The position numbers and the translations under genes are program-made. A stretch of DNA of 64,000 nt from Oxytricha trifallax. Lineage: Eukaryota > Ciliophora > Spirotrichea > Sporadotrichida > Oxytrichidae. The stretch is from assembly GCA_000711775.1 (NCBI GenBank), contig ARYC01001908.1, forward strand, positions 1 to 64,000, written 5' to 3'. Below, piece by piece: positions 31,832-44,090 of this stretch; within the stretch, counting starts at the first letter, position 1; each line of letters opens with the position of its first letter. The notes under the pieces were generated by a model. That model did no database searches. It had not been told where the DNA came from and saw only the letters and a program-made list of their open reading frames with translations.

Positions 31832-32565
31832 TTATAATTCAAGTTTAATTATAAAATTAAATTACAATGAAATAATAACTTTACATCATACTATTGATTT
31901 AAATATTTAAAATATGGAGAAAAAAAATAATTAATAATTTATTTTGTGATTAATTTTAAATTAATCATTATATTCAATTATAATAAAATATGTTTGATTT
32001 GCTGATGCATTGTTCAGTTTTTATTTAAAAATTAAGCTAAAATGAATTCAAATTATGTTATATATTCCTATGTTTATAATTTTTTCTTTATATTTATCAA
32101 TTTTACCTATATCTCCTTGGTGAATGAAAACAATAAATATGTCTGAATTTTGATATTAATTTTAATATTTAATTTTAATAATAGTTGGTAAATAACCATT
32201 AAATTAATAAATATAAATTTTAATGATAAAAAAATATGAAGATTAAAATGAAAATTAATAAATAAATAATGAAATTAAATTTTTTCAATTTAGAAGTATA
32301 GAACTATTTTTAAATAAATCAGACCTTGCATCTCTTAACTTATAATTTTTTTGGATAAAAAAGTATTCATTTATTAAAATATTTATTTTTATATAGATAA
32401 AAAATAGTTTATTTATTTTATAATTAATCATTGAAGGATTAATAAAAACTTGTAAATAATTTACAAATAATGATTAAAATATATTTCTATGATTAAAAAT
32501 TATTTAATAAATGTATATAATGTAATTTTATTCAATATTATACAGCCATTTGCAATTATTTCTCT
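31832..32565. other. Intergenic spacer
   Basis: AT-rich, about 15% GC in places; nothing recognised. Holds the promoter side of the RING/TRAF gene. Confidence 0.6.
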
Positions 32566-35500
32566 TCATTATTTTTTCTTTTAAAATTGTGCCTTGTTCA
32601 TTCTTGAATTAGAATACAATTGTTAGCTTACAGCATCGGATTGTTACATTCTTTGTTAAGGTTATTGCATCATGCCCATAGAGAATTGTTGTTGCATTGG
32701 TTGTTGAGTATTTTGCTGGTTCATGATATTGTAGATTCCGTTCATATTTGACCTGAAGTTCCCGAGTTATTCACGTTAGTCTTAAATACAAATCATTTTT
32801 AAAATAATTAAATTTGTTATCAAAAGTAAAGTAATTTAAATGTCATTTCCTTAATAAGAGCTATAAATAATATTATTAGGATTTTTGGCTTGAAAACTAA
32901 TTTTTAAACAAGTCTTAATTTACTGTATTACTCAACAATCTATTGTCCCAAGCCTTAGCTGCAACTTATGCCTTTTTAAATTCACCTTATCTAGCAAGTT
33001 TAGAGCTCTACTGGATTGCGTTAACACCGAGTATTTCAAAATTTGCCTGTTTTTCCACTTCCTCTCTATCATTAGAGATTTCCATTTGATTTGTTATCAC
33101 TCTTACACACTTTGCACCGTCTAGAGCTGTATAGATTATTTATGCTTAGAAGGGGAATGACTTAATCTGTGTCAGGTCTATGTCAAGCATTTCAATTATA
33201 ATATAAGATAAGATAATGGATGGGGCTTTATCTGGTGCCAAGAATAAATTATTAAATGTACTTATATCTAAAGCATTTTTACGAGCTCTCTAACTGGTTT
33301 AACTCTGTATTCAAATGTAACATCAGTATCTTCATTTACATTACCAAATTATCTTATTAAAACTGTTCTGTCAGCTGTAAGATTTGAGGCTTGTTCGTTT
33401 CTGAACTCTAAACCTTTATGTAACTTGACCTTGAGTTTGACTTATGTGGCAAGCACTGGTTTAGCTAAGAAATCTTAGAAATTTGATTTTATTTCAGCGG
33501 GGTCTACTCTTTCGATTTAGCCTCCAGTTAGTTCTGCAACTGAAGTAATACCATCGATGTTGCATTCACTTCCAATAATTGTTACTATATGTACTGTAAC
33601 TCCCTTGTCTTAAGCATACTTTGCAACCTTTTCATAAAAATCTCTTGATTACTATTCATTTTAAGACCTGTTAAAAGCGCCTAGACCCATGTTTGAAGCA
33701 CCATCTGTACAGACTATCACTTAAGAACCTGGTTTTCCCTCTCCAGCTAATGCTACAGCACCTAAAAGCCCTGGCCCTAAAGCAGTACTTCCCATTGGTT
33801 TCATTTCTTTGACTTTTCTTATAAGAGTATCTTTGCTATGAACTAAAGGTTTATCCATTTAGTTAGCTGCACAGGCAATTCCAGTTTTCTTAATGAAATC
33901 ATAATCCATAAGTTAATTTTAACCGATATCTATCTGCATTGACCCATCACCGATTATCTCAATTTTGTCCGTGAAAGTAACCAAGCCAATTTTCCTGTTT
34001 GGATGCTCAGACACCATTTCTTCAATCTATCCGGCTATTGTGTCCTGAACGCAATAATTAAAATGATAATTAAGTAGTATTAACACTTATCTTAAATAAA
34101 AATTATTTTAGTTTAAATTTATATTAATATTCTATATAATAACATTATGATAATTTTCCTGTAATAATAGTTTAAATTATAATTATAAATCAATCTAAGC
34201 TAATATTAACTAAAAAATATTAGGGAATAATTATTTTTAATTTCAAGAATTGCTCCCTACATAGTAATAAATTTATTATTACTAAATGTAGTCTGGTTGA
34301 TTTACCTGCTCTATAACCCATGCTACCAGAGATATCTATACAATAGACAATAGAAATTTCACTGCCAGTATCAGTTTTTGAAGTTTTCTACTCCTCCTTA
34401 ACTTCCTCTTTGTAAGGGGCCGCTTCTATGATATAATTAACAGTGTCAGTTTTTGGAATTTCCTCTTGCTCAAGTTATATGTTATTTTTATGGTTGCAGA
34501 ACTCGCAAATCCAAACTTGCTTATCACCATCTTTTTCGATCTAACTGTGCTTGTTGAACATGGCTTAGCACCCTTCGCAATAAAATTTTTAAATCATAGA
34601 AAAATTAAAAAAATGCAATAGACTGGATCTCCAGTTGCAATTTCGGCATTCTCTTTTAAGCATTTCATAGAGATTTAAAACACATTGGTATCTACTTCCT
34701 GCTAATTAAAAATAAAATAGGATTTATTTAAACAAGGAGATATGCTTGTACTTTCTTTGACCTTAATTATTAATCAAAGATGGTTAGTTTGCTTAAAACA
34801 TCTGTTGCATTTACTAGGGCTACTGGTACATCATTTGATTTTAAGGCTGTTGTTATTAATAGGCTAACTAAATGTTTTGGGGCTGTATCATCTATTGTTG
34901 TTAGATTATAGGTTGCTGTAAAAATAATTCAAAACTTAATCCACTCCCTTAAATAAATAGATAAAGTTATACCTTCTATCTCTTGTTACTATTAGACATC
35001 TTTTATTGCTTTTTATCTGACGCTGAATTGCTACCAGATAGCATGTTAGATGCACCTTGGACCATTCTCTTGAAGAATCCTTGATGACTATTTTAGGGCT
35101 GTTACTATTAAAACATCATCTATTGTTAAGGCTATTAGCCAATCATCTACTACTATGGTTGCAAGTTGCTCAACTACTGGAAGTTATAGTTTTAAGGTTA
35201 AATTTGCTATTAAGGTTGCATTTGTTACATCATAGGCATGGCCATGTTTTAGGGCTAGATCATTTGTTATTAGGGTTGTATGAAATTCATTTACTATTGC
35301 ATCTGCATTTGGGCTTGCTATTATGGCTATCTCTTCTAAGCGATATCGTCACCAAGGTCGTCTGAGTCTACCTCTTCACAAGAAAGCTCATCGTCTGACA
35401 ATCTCTCATCGACTTATTGTAAGTTTGATTGCTAGCTCTGCTTGAGCTCTTTTTAAAACGAAATCTAATCAATTAATAGGAAAAAATACTAAGAAATTAA

Positions 35501-35678
35501 ATTCATTTACTCGATTAATTTATTAATCCTCTTCCTTCATATTTGCGTCTTCAGAGAATTATTTCAAAGATCCACCATTAACATCATTTTGTTATTACTA
35601 CATTAATTTTTCTCGCTCTTTTTGATATTTTACGAGAACCTTTTTAGAAACGTATGATTTGCTGCTTGCTCTGTCCAT
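32566..35678 (-). CDS. VWA protein with Sec23-type zinc finger, copy 1
   Basis: Start ATG 35678 (MDRASSKSYVSKKVLVKYQK). A Gln/Met/Pro-rich low-complexity region (QQQMIQPQNMAMPMMQQMQP-like) follows. Next is a Sec23/24-type zinc ribbon (ATGDPVYCEGCQAMF...VWICEFC), then a VWA domain with a MIDAS motif SIVYCIDISGSMG, KIGLVTFTDKIEIIGDG, TALGPGLLGAV, VIVCTDGASNMGLG and VTVHIVTIIGSECNIDG. Behind it are RVDPAEIKSNFQDFLAKP and NFEILGVNAIQQSSKLAR. The same architecture is known in circularly permuted Ras-like proteins of amoebae and ciliates. Ends in a Gln/Met tail with TGA at 32566. Introns 35465-35510 and 34916-34972; IES 34583-34620; a further interruption of about 230 bp lies just behind the DISGSMGYRA motif (about 34060-34300). 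Confidence 0.85.
34583..34620. other. Short IES in VWA gene, pointer GCAATA
   Basis: GCAATA at 34577-34582 and 34615-34620. Removal restores the zinc ribbon as IATGDPVYCEGCQAMF; without it the frame breaks. Confidence 0.85.
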
Positions 35679-36199
35679 TTCTTATAGTGTTTTTTTGTAT
35701 GTCGAATTCTGTTAATAAATATATTTTTGGATATCTTATTGAATATTAAGTTTTAATAAATTCAAGGGCTTTTATATCTTAATTAAGACTAGATTTTTTG
35801 TCAGAATAATTATGAATTTGTTTAGATATACTTCTACTAAAAATAGTGAAATTCGATTTTATTTAAAAAAATAAACATAGAATAATTGAGTTTTACGAAA
35901 AAAAGAAATTGTATTATTATTATTTTAAAAATATCTTATTATTAATAAATTTGATTAAATGCAATTTTTTTATATTTCAATTGATTTTTTTGTAACAGTA
36001 TATTAGATCTTAATTTAATATTGTTCTTTTTATGTTTTTTGTAATTTAAATCCTTTTTATCAATCATTATAAAGAAGTTAATAGTATAATTGTAGAAAAA
36101 TTAGTATTTAAATGAATAGTATAAATCAATAAATAATTTGGAAAATAGATGATTACAACACTTAATCAATAATAAATGAAAAACAATAAGTCAACATAA
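35679..36199. other. Intergenic spacer
   Basis: AT-rich upstream region of VWA copy 1; no feature seen. Confidence 0.6.
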
Positions 36200-36400
36200 A
36201 AAGAGTAAATCTTAAAACCGTTTCATTGTGTTTCCATGTTCCTTTTAAGATAGCACCATTTGCATAGTTGAATATTCCTTAACCATTTTTTTTTCTGCTC
36301 TGCGAAGTGTTGGTCTATTCTCACTACCACTCTTACCAGGTGCAACTCCTGTAAAATAAAATATTTAGATATGTTTTTTGTAACTTAAAATTTACATGAA
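36200..36400 (-). CDS. MORN-repeat gene piece
   Basis: Minus strand reads NGQGIFNYANGAILKGTWKH, a MORN repeat, preceded by VAPGKSGSENRPTLRRAE in a frame that differs by one base across an A9 run. Just upstream is an intron-like stretch whose core (36363-36387) is identical to one at 37975-37999 on the opposite strand next to another MORN piece. Probably a fragment or scrambled segment of a MORN protein. Confidence 0.5.
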
Positions 36401-36904
36401 TGACACGGATTCTTCTGCTTAAACATTTTCTATAATATCTAATTAATTTCATTTTTAATTATCGAATTATTATTATAAATTGTAATTCTAAATAATAAAT
36501 TTAGATAATATTACAATTAAGTTTGATATATTAAATTATTAATAAAATAGAAAATATAATCTTTATAAATAAAAAAATATATCATCCTTAATTATCACAA
36601 ATTAAAATTTATCTAATAATGATTATATAATATTTCTCGATTCTTTGTAATTATTTTTACTAATTTAAATTATTTTTAAATATTAAAAAATTTATAATTT
36701 AATAAACACATTATATCATTACCAAATATTATTAATATAGTGATTTTTAATAAGATTGTAAATATACAAAAAGTAAAATTAAATTTAAAAAAATTGTGAT
36801 ATAATTGAAATTCTAACTATTGTGATAATAGAATTTATATTTTCCCAACTATATTTTTAAAGAATTGGTAAATAAAAAATCTTAAAACAATATTCATTCG
36901 TTAT

Positions 36905-39900
36905 TCAATTAGACATAGAATATTTTTTTGGATTAAACTTCATAGTATTGATGTTTTGCTTGGAATATAGTTACTAACTCATCTTATCTTTCATAATTAT
37001 AATAATAAATTAATTAAAATTATTTCATTAGTGCATGTCTTAGATCAATCATTTTATCCTTTGTAAATACTTTTAAGTCTTTCTTTTAAATGCCCATTTA
37101 TTTATAAATTTCAGCTAGATATAAAAATATTTGAATTAATTAAAAAATTATTTTATTAGTTATAGTTTTGTTTGTAAATCATCTTGTAAATATCGGTGAT
37201 GTTCTCTTCAAAACTTTTAAAAAATAAATATTATTACATAATACTTTTTAGAGCTTATTTTTAATCATCGTTTTCTAAATGTTTAATGAAGAATTTATGC
37301 CAGGCTTTAGCATTAACCAAAGCATATTTATATTTTCCAGATCTAGCTAATTTAGAAGTTTAATTTATCGCATGGATTGCTAGAATGTCAAAATTTGCAA
37401 TTTGCTCAAGATTTTATCTATTTGACTGAATATCTAGTTGGTAGGTAAATATTATAGAATAAACAATTTAATATAAATTGTTTAAATACCTACAAATCAG
37501 TATCTCCGTCTTAACCGACAAATTAAATTTAAAGTTGAAATGGAACTTTATTCAAATTTATGAAGCTATTAAAAGTGAGTTGATCCATTTTAGAAAACTC
37601 TTTTAATCTAAATTGAAAAGTAAACTCGGTGTCATGATAAACAGCTCCAAATTCTTTCTTTAGCTACGAAGATGAAGCATTTAAATATTTGGGGTTTTCG
37701 TTGAGAATTTCAAAAGCTGGATGTAAGATAATTGTAACTTTAACTGTTGATGCTAATGTATCCTTTTATAAGATTTCAATGAAATTCTATTTCATTTAGA
37801 GAGGGTCTACTCTTTCAATTTTACCTCCAGATATCTCTGCTACTGGTGCAATAGATTCAATGTTACATTTACAATTTATAATAGAAAATCGATAAATTAA
37901 AATGAAATTAATTAAGAAAATATGAAAATCTAAAGATGGTGTTCCTGGAGCAGCTGGTTATTCACTAAAATTTGTAAGTTACAAAAAACATATCTAAATT
38001 TTTTTTATTTTAGCAATACTTAACAGCAGAAGTTACGACGTCAGAAGACTGAGAGCTAGTGAGACACTGGAAAAAGATGGCAACAGAAAAATGGGTATGG
38101 CCAGATGGAGCAAAATACGAAGGAGAATGGTGAGATGACAAAGCTGTTTCTGGATTCTATTTCTGCTACCCTCTTTACGAATAATTATTATTTAAATTCA
38201 TATCAAAATATATTTACCGATTCTCGATTATTTTTCATAATTCCTTGCCTTTGATTGATATTAAGTGCACAGTAACACCTTTTTCTTTAGCATAATTTCC
38301 AACATTTTGGTAAAATCTTTTACTCTCAGCTATTCCTTATTCGTTAATCTATTAGAAACTACCTAACCCAGTATTGGGCATACCATTTGTACAAACTACT
38401 ACTTATGATCCTCTTAAACCTTCTCCTGCAAGGACTACTGAACTTAAAAGTGCTGGCCCAAGAGCTGTACCTTTGGTTGGTTTCAGATTTTATATCAAAT
38501 TAGTTATGTTTTAAAAGGAAGCTCTAATAGGAGTACTCATTAATTGTCTAACTTCCTCTAAAGCATTATTTAGAATTTCATCATAATTTTCAAGAAATGT
38601 TAAATTATTCAATTTTGGTGCTAATGGATCAGAGCCGTCACCTAAGATTAATAAAATAAGCCTTACCTTATTTAAAATAATGATGGAGGGGAGGAAGTAC
38701 CCTGGCAAGTAATATTTTTATTTAGATTCATTATTTTTCACAAAAATAATCTAAAATTCATTTTCATAAACCCAATAATTGTTAGTTAAATGATTTGATG
38801 ATTAGTAAATCCTTTAGATCTTCAAATATTAAATGTAATATAGTCATTTGTATATGATTCTAAATTTTTTAAATAAATATAAATAAGAATCTTATAAATA
38901 GTCATTTGATCATAAAGTAAAAAAACTAAGAAATAAATACTAAAAGTTTCTTTCATAAGACTTAGGCTTCATTTAAAAATCTAATGTAAATCTAATCCTA
39001 TCCTTTTGCTAGTTGTAGTTAGAAAGGAAAACGAAATAAGAATTTAGGAATAAAATAAAAAAATTTACTTGTTAGTTAACATCCCTTATATTTATTTTTT
39101 CATCATAAAACTGAGCAGGAATCTTCCCCCCCCAAAGATTTGAATACCATCAGAAAAAGTAACAACTCCAACTTTCTTCCAATCTCTATTTTGACTCATA
39201 TCCTTTAATGATCCTAATTTGGGGATCCCAGTAAATTTAATAAATGCCGTCAAAATAAAAATTTTATAATTTTTTCGAATAATTTCTCAATAAACTTTTA
39301 TTAATTGAAATATCAATTTAAGATGTCACAAAGAATAATTTCTTTAATTAAATTGACAGAGAATATTAAACTGAGTTTTTTTTTTAAAAATTAAAAAATT
39401 GATTGGAGAATAAAGAATGAAAAATAAAACAGAGGCTTTTTAAGTTTTACTAAAACCTAAATCAGATATAGAGCTATATTAATTTTGATTTATCAAGTAT
39501 CATCATAATCTACAATTTTTTAAAAATAAACCAAATAATCTTCATTTTAAAAAGAACATCTAATTAATGCCTTAAAAAATGTTGTAAAAACAATTTATTA
39601 TTATTATAATTATGTGCGAGATTATTTTCATTTATATAAATGTATTATGAATTAATTAACTTGGATTATTAACGACTACTTTGTGTACAATTGGAAGAGG
39701 ACTTCAATTTACCAATATCATTTTTTTATTAAATAGCTTGTTTCATTCAAAACCTATTTTATAATTTTTATGTTCTATAATTTATGTGGGTAATTCTGGG
39801 TATTTGAGGTTCCCAAGAAATAAGGTGATTTATAATTAACTGGATTCATTCCACAAAAATATTTATTTAAAATTAAAGGGAGAAGTTTTGGACTTTTGAT

Positions 39901-42163
39901 TGTCTTTTTTTTAATTTATGGGAATTATAAGAAGGTATATATACTATAAAAAATTTATACATACGGATAATATGAATACTAATTGCCTAAGTTATAATAT
40001 TATGAAGCCAAATATAAAAATGGAAAATTTTTATAATATTTAATTATTACACACTATACCCTAATATTGCTTCTTGTAAGCATTAAAGAATTGTAATATT
40101 CCTATTTTCAATTTGATCTTTTAAATCTTTGGGAATAGCCTATTTTCTCATGCTACCTGAAACATCTAAACAATATACAACAGAGATGTCAGTAGGTTTC
40201 ATCTTTTTCTAAGGCAATTATATTTTCTCATTTTTCTTTATAAAATATCTGTTATTTTAGTGATTTGGAATGGAATACTCATTTAACGATTCAAATTTAT
40301 TGGTAGTACCACATAACTCACAATTCATATATGTAAATAAATTAAATTCCAGATTGATTTCGTTGGTTCATTTACATCTGTTTCAAATTTGCTGAATAAA
40401 TTTAGAATTACTTAGCAATTTATGCATGTGAAATATTATAAATATTAGTGACTGGGTATCCATAGAGTCTTTTCTAATCTTCATAAATAGCTTTAAATGC
40501 AATTTTTGCAACGTTTGTTCCAACTTCCCACTTGTAAAATAATGTAATTTGCATCATTAATTTTAAATCTAATTAAATTCATGTTTACTTATCATTTAAC
40601 ATATCTCTCTGGACAATTTCAATTAGCCCAGTTTTCAATTTTTAATAACTTTCCACTTAACTATAACCTAAATTCTTAAAATGCTCATTTAAGATAGTTT
40701 TTCTTTCTTCTCAGGACATACCATTTGTTTATTAAAGAACTTCTTTCAGACTAGGGTTATGAATGGAATTTAAATTTTAAGAAATAAGTTATTTTTGAAG
40801 CAGCTTTTTATCTTCATTTTTATGTAATATAACTTATTTAATATCATTAGCTTTTTTATCTGTTTGCTTAACAAAATAAAAAAAGTTTGCAATACATATT
40901 TTATTTAATAATTTATAATACTTTGCTTGATAGACTATGGTAAATCTTATAATCTAGAATGAGCTTAACTGGAACTTCTTTTTTAGCTTTTTTATATTAA
41001 TTAAGCTTAAACTTAAAAAATTATTAAAGTAATTTCATATAAATTATTCTACGGTTTAGGGCTTTATCATCTTTTACTAATCTATTTTTGTATCTTATTA
41101 AGGCAAACCTCTAATTCCTTTTTCTTCACTAAGTAAAAAATTATTCTATTAAGTCCCAGGGTTTTATTATTTAAAAAATGCATAAATAAAGTTAAATTAT
41201 ATTTTTTTATTGCATGTTAATCCCTGCCATAGGCCTTGCAATTCCAAGTCTTTATTATAGTTACAATAATTGATTGTTTTAGTAGGGCTATGGATAATTT
41301 TAACCAACAGCACTTAATATTTATTGATAAGGCATGTTTAAAAGATTAAATGAACATATTTTACTATCATTTATATTTTAATAACAATTTAAAATACATT
41401 AACTTTCTGCATAACTTTTACAGATAATATTTTGTCAAAAATTATTTTTTCTTTTTAAAAAATATAAATTATGAATCTAAATGTGAAAATATTTTTAAGA
41501 AATTTTATTTAACATGTAAAATTCTTTCCCCAAAGGTTTTATCTTTGATTTGTATTAAGCATTTTGTTCTATTTTTCTATCAAATATTGATCGTGTTTTT
41601 GTATTCTATCCATTGCTTTAGCTTAACTTTCCTAATCTAACAATCCTCTGAATTTTACTAAATTTAATTTTCCTTATTATATAAATTAATTGTTATGAAC
41701 ATTACTTTAAGAACTTTATAATTACAATAATTTCTCGAAAGGATCATACTTCTTTCTCCCTCGTTTCTTAAATTATACATTGAAATAATATAATGATCCT
41801 ACAATTGTAAACTGATTGTTGATTCTTCTATTGATTGCTTAATCTCTTCTTCTTGATTTTATTTGAATTTTAAATCCTCTGATGCCAAAAAACTACCCTC
41901 ATTATTTTATTATTAAACCAAGTGATTTAAATTTGTGTGTAGCTCAGGCCCAATTTCACTGCCTTCGACTTCATCCCCTGAAAATTCATCTTCGAGTCCA
42001 TCAATCCTATTTAATAAAATAAAATAAGTTAAAAAAACACAATTATAATGTTTTAAACGAAAATATGAAATTTATCATCAATATTGCACTTCCCAAGTTT
42101 AAATTCTTTTATTTTATCAAGTTTTGATCTAGATATGTAGATGCTTTGGCTAACAAACTCCAT
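36905..42163 (-). CDS. VWA protein with Sec23-type zinc finger, copy 2
   Basis: Diverged paralogue of copy 1, split into more pieces. Start ATG 42163 (MEFVSQSIYISRSKLDKI, alignable with SKSYVSKKVLVK of copy 1). Then DEFSGDEVEGSEIGPELH, MDRIQKHDQYLIEKQNKML, a Gln-rich stretch (YPQPYQNNQLLQLQQRLG), zinc ribbon parts (WEVGTNVAKIAFKAIYED; FTCINCQ...MNCELCGTTN), the MIDAS strand SVVYCLDVSGSMR near 40150, VGVVTFSDGIQIFGGG near 39150, KGTALGPALLSSVVLAG and VVVCTNGMPNTGLG near 38400, and the C-terminal domain ISGGKIERVDPLQMKQNF and ANFDILAIHAINQTSKLARS. Large AT-rich gaps, presumably IESs, separate these; one holds a plus-strand MORN piece. A TGA in frame near 40700 falls where Trp would fit (GMS-TGA-EERKTIL). 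Confidence 0.7.
37921..38191 (+). CDS. MORN-repeat gene piece nested in VWA gene
   Basis: Opposite in strand to the VWA gene around it. SKDGVPGAAGYSLKF, a 42-nt GTAAGT...TTTAG intron, then QYLTAEVTTSED, ELVRHWKKMATEKWVW and a MORN repeat PDGAKYEGEW, ending KAVSGFYFCYPLYE. Two in-frame TGA codons occur, each where Trp would be natural (SED-TGA-ELVRHW; GEW-TGA-DDKA). With TGA as stop this piece cannot be translated through, so it is either decayed or not read in this form. Confidence 0.45.
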
Positions 42164-42923
42164 TATTGATTTCTAAATAAATATTAAACTTGAAACTGAA
42201 TGAAATTATAAAAATAGTTTCAAGCTTATTTATGATAAAAATAATTTAGGAATAAAAAGTTTTAGATTTATTTTAATTTGCATGAATAAAGAGAATATGA
42301 ACTTTGTTTATAAGAAAACAAAATTTAAATGCCTCATTCTTACTTTATACAGTAGTTGTAGAAATAAGTAAAAGTTATGGGTATTTTGTTTTATTTTATT
42401 TTACTTATTGAGAAAATACTCAGAATTTTATAAATGCAAATGAATAATAACCCTGATCAAAATTAAATATAAATTCTAAGATTCAAAAACTTAAATACTA
42501 AATAAATTCATTCTCAAATTTGATAATTTCTTTATTTTACCTTAAGATTGATACTTTGGAATTTCTATTTTAAATTAAGAATTTCTCCAAATTTGTATTT
42601 GATCATCTTTTAAAAAAATTTATTATACCTTTATTTTGTTTTTATAAACCAATTTTTTTAAGTAAAACCTCATAAATATATATTAATTATACGAAAATAC
42701 TAATAAGATAAATTTATCATTGACTTTAAGATAAGAATTACGGTACTTTATAAGATAAATATATAAAAGAGAGATTGTCTAATGAAATTTGGTTTAAAAG
42801 TAAAGTGATTTATACCAACTTTATAAATGAGTAATAATTTGTTACTTCGAATAGTTTGCTTGATAATTGATATCATTTGAATAGTAGTAGAATGTTAAAA
42901 ATGCTTAATGTTTTTGTGGTATC
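42164..42923. other. Intergenic spacer
   Basis: AT-rich between VWA copy 2 start and the GST 3' end; nothing recognised. Confidence 0.6.
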
Positions 42924-43646
42924 TCAAAGCTTTGCTCTGTACTCTTAGTTCTCTTTATATACTCTCTTGAGTTAAGGGAGAACTAATTGGTGCAGCTCCT
43001 TAACTTATGGAATCATGCAGATCTAGTTGAGCCATTTCATAACTTTAGGATATTATCTCAAGATTTCACTCTCTAGAGGAAGCAATTGAGCTATTTCGCA
43101 TGCAGCACTCAAATCGGCTATAGTTATTTCGTTAGTGATTAAGTATTTCTTGGAGGGATCTGCAAGCCAATAGGTCTCAAGAAGTTTCAAAGATTTTGTC
43201 AGTATTGAGTGTGAATTCACAAGGTCATCATGAGCCACTCTTTTTTGTAAGAGTGGAAAAAGGTAGCCATTAAGGAATACTCCTTAAGCTCCCTATCTCA
43301 AATTGCTATGATGCCAATCCAAATACTCTTCTACCTTGGCCTTTTATTTGAAATCTTGTGGATACCAATGATCATCACAGTTCCTGGTTTGGTGCAAGTA
43401 TCTTAGAATAGCATGGGATTCAAAAATGTGAATGTCATGTAGTGGATCATAGATTGCAGGAACTTTTCCAGTTGGATTGATTTTTCTATACTCTGGACTC
43501 AGATGCTGCTTATGTAGGATTGAGATCTCATTAAACTTAAATGGTATTTTGTTTATTTGAAGGAAACAGAAAATTGCTCTCGTGGGTTAACTTTGAAAGT
43601 CTCCAAAAAGTGTGAGGTCAGGCAATTTAGGTGACTGAGGATCCAT
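42924..43646 (-). CDS. Glutathione S-transferase, theta-like
   Basis: Uninterrupted 240-codon gene; conjugates glutathione to electrophiles, cytosolic. N-terminal thioredoxin-like domain: DLTLFGDFQSQPTRAIFCFL, INPTGKVPAIYDP (cis-Pro before the glutathione contact), then FESHAILRYLHQT (the E/D-S motif that binds the gamma-glutamyl group). C-terminal helical domain: KVEEYLDWHHSNLRQG, YLITNEITIADLSAACEIAQ (N-capping box). Arrangement and the DWHH motif fit the theta class. Stop TGA 42924-42926; no IES inside. Confidence 0.92.
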
Positions 43647-44090
43647 GAAATTGGGCTGGTTGAACTTATTAATTATTCACAAAAGTTTATTTATTAACTT
43701 ACGCTAAAATTTATTCTTAAAATTAAGTCATGAACAATATATCAATATAAAAATATATGAAAGAATAATGTATACTAAAAATTTTCAAATAAAAAAGCGG
43801 AAAATAAAAGATGTACTGTCAATCTATATTCCGATATTATACAAAATAATACAAAAAACTCATTTAATTAATGACTTACAAAAATGTAAGAACAGATTTA
43901 ATTATCTTGTTTATCATTTTCCTTTTAAAGTATAAATTTTAATATTAATAGTAAAATAGTAGATTTTTTCTAAAAATATTATTGATTTACTATTAATTCC
44001 TAAAGTGATCTTTATAAGATTATCAATTGGATTTATATATTAATTTAACTTCAGTAAATATAATTAAATATTATTAAATTTGATATTATT
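43647..44090. other. Divergent intergenic region
   Basis: AT-rich spacer between divergent gene starts (GST and the first T5orf172 gene); presumably both promoters. Confidence 0.5.

Noticed and set aside
35057-35365. 102-codon Leu/His-rich ORF on the plus strand
   Set aside because: It is the antisense shadow of the CAA/TAA/TAG-rich Gln stretch of the VWA gene.
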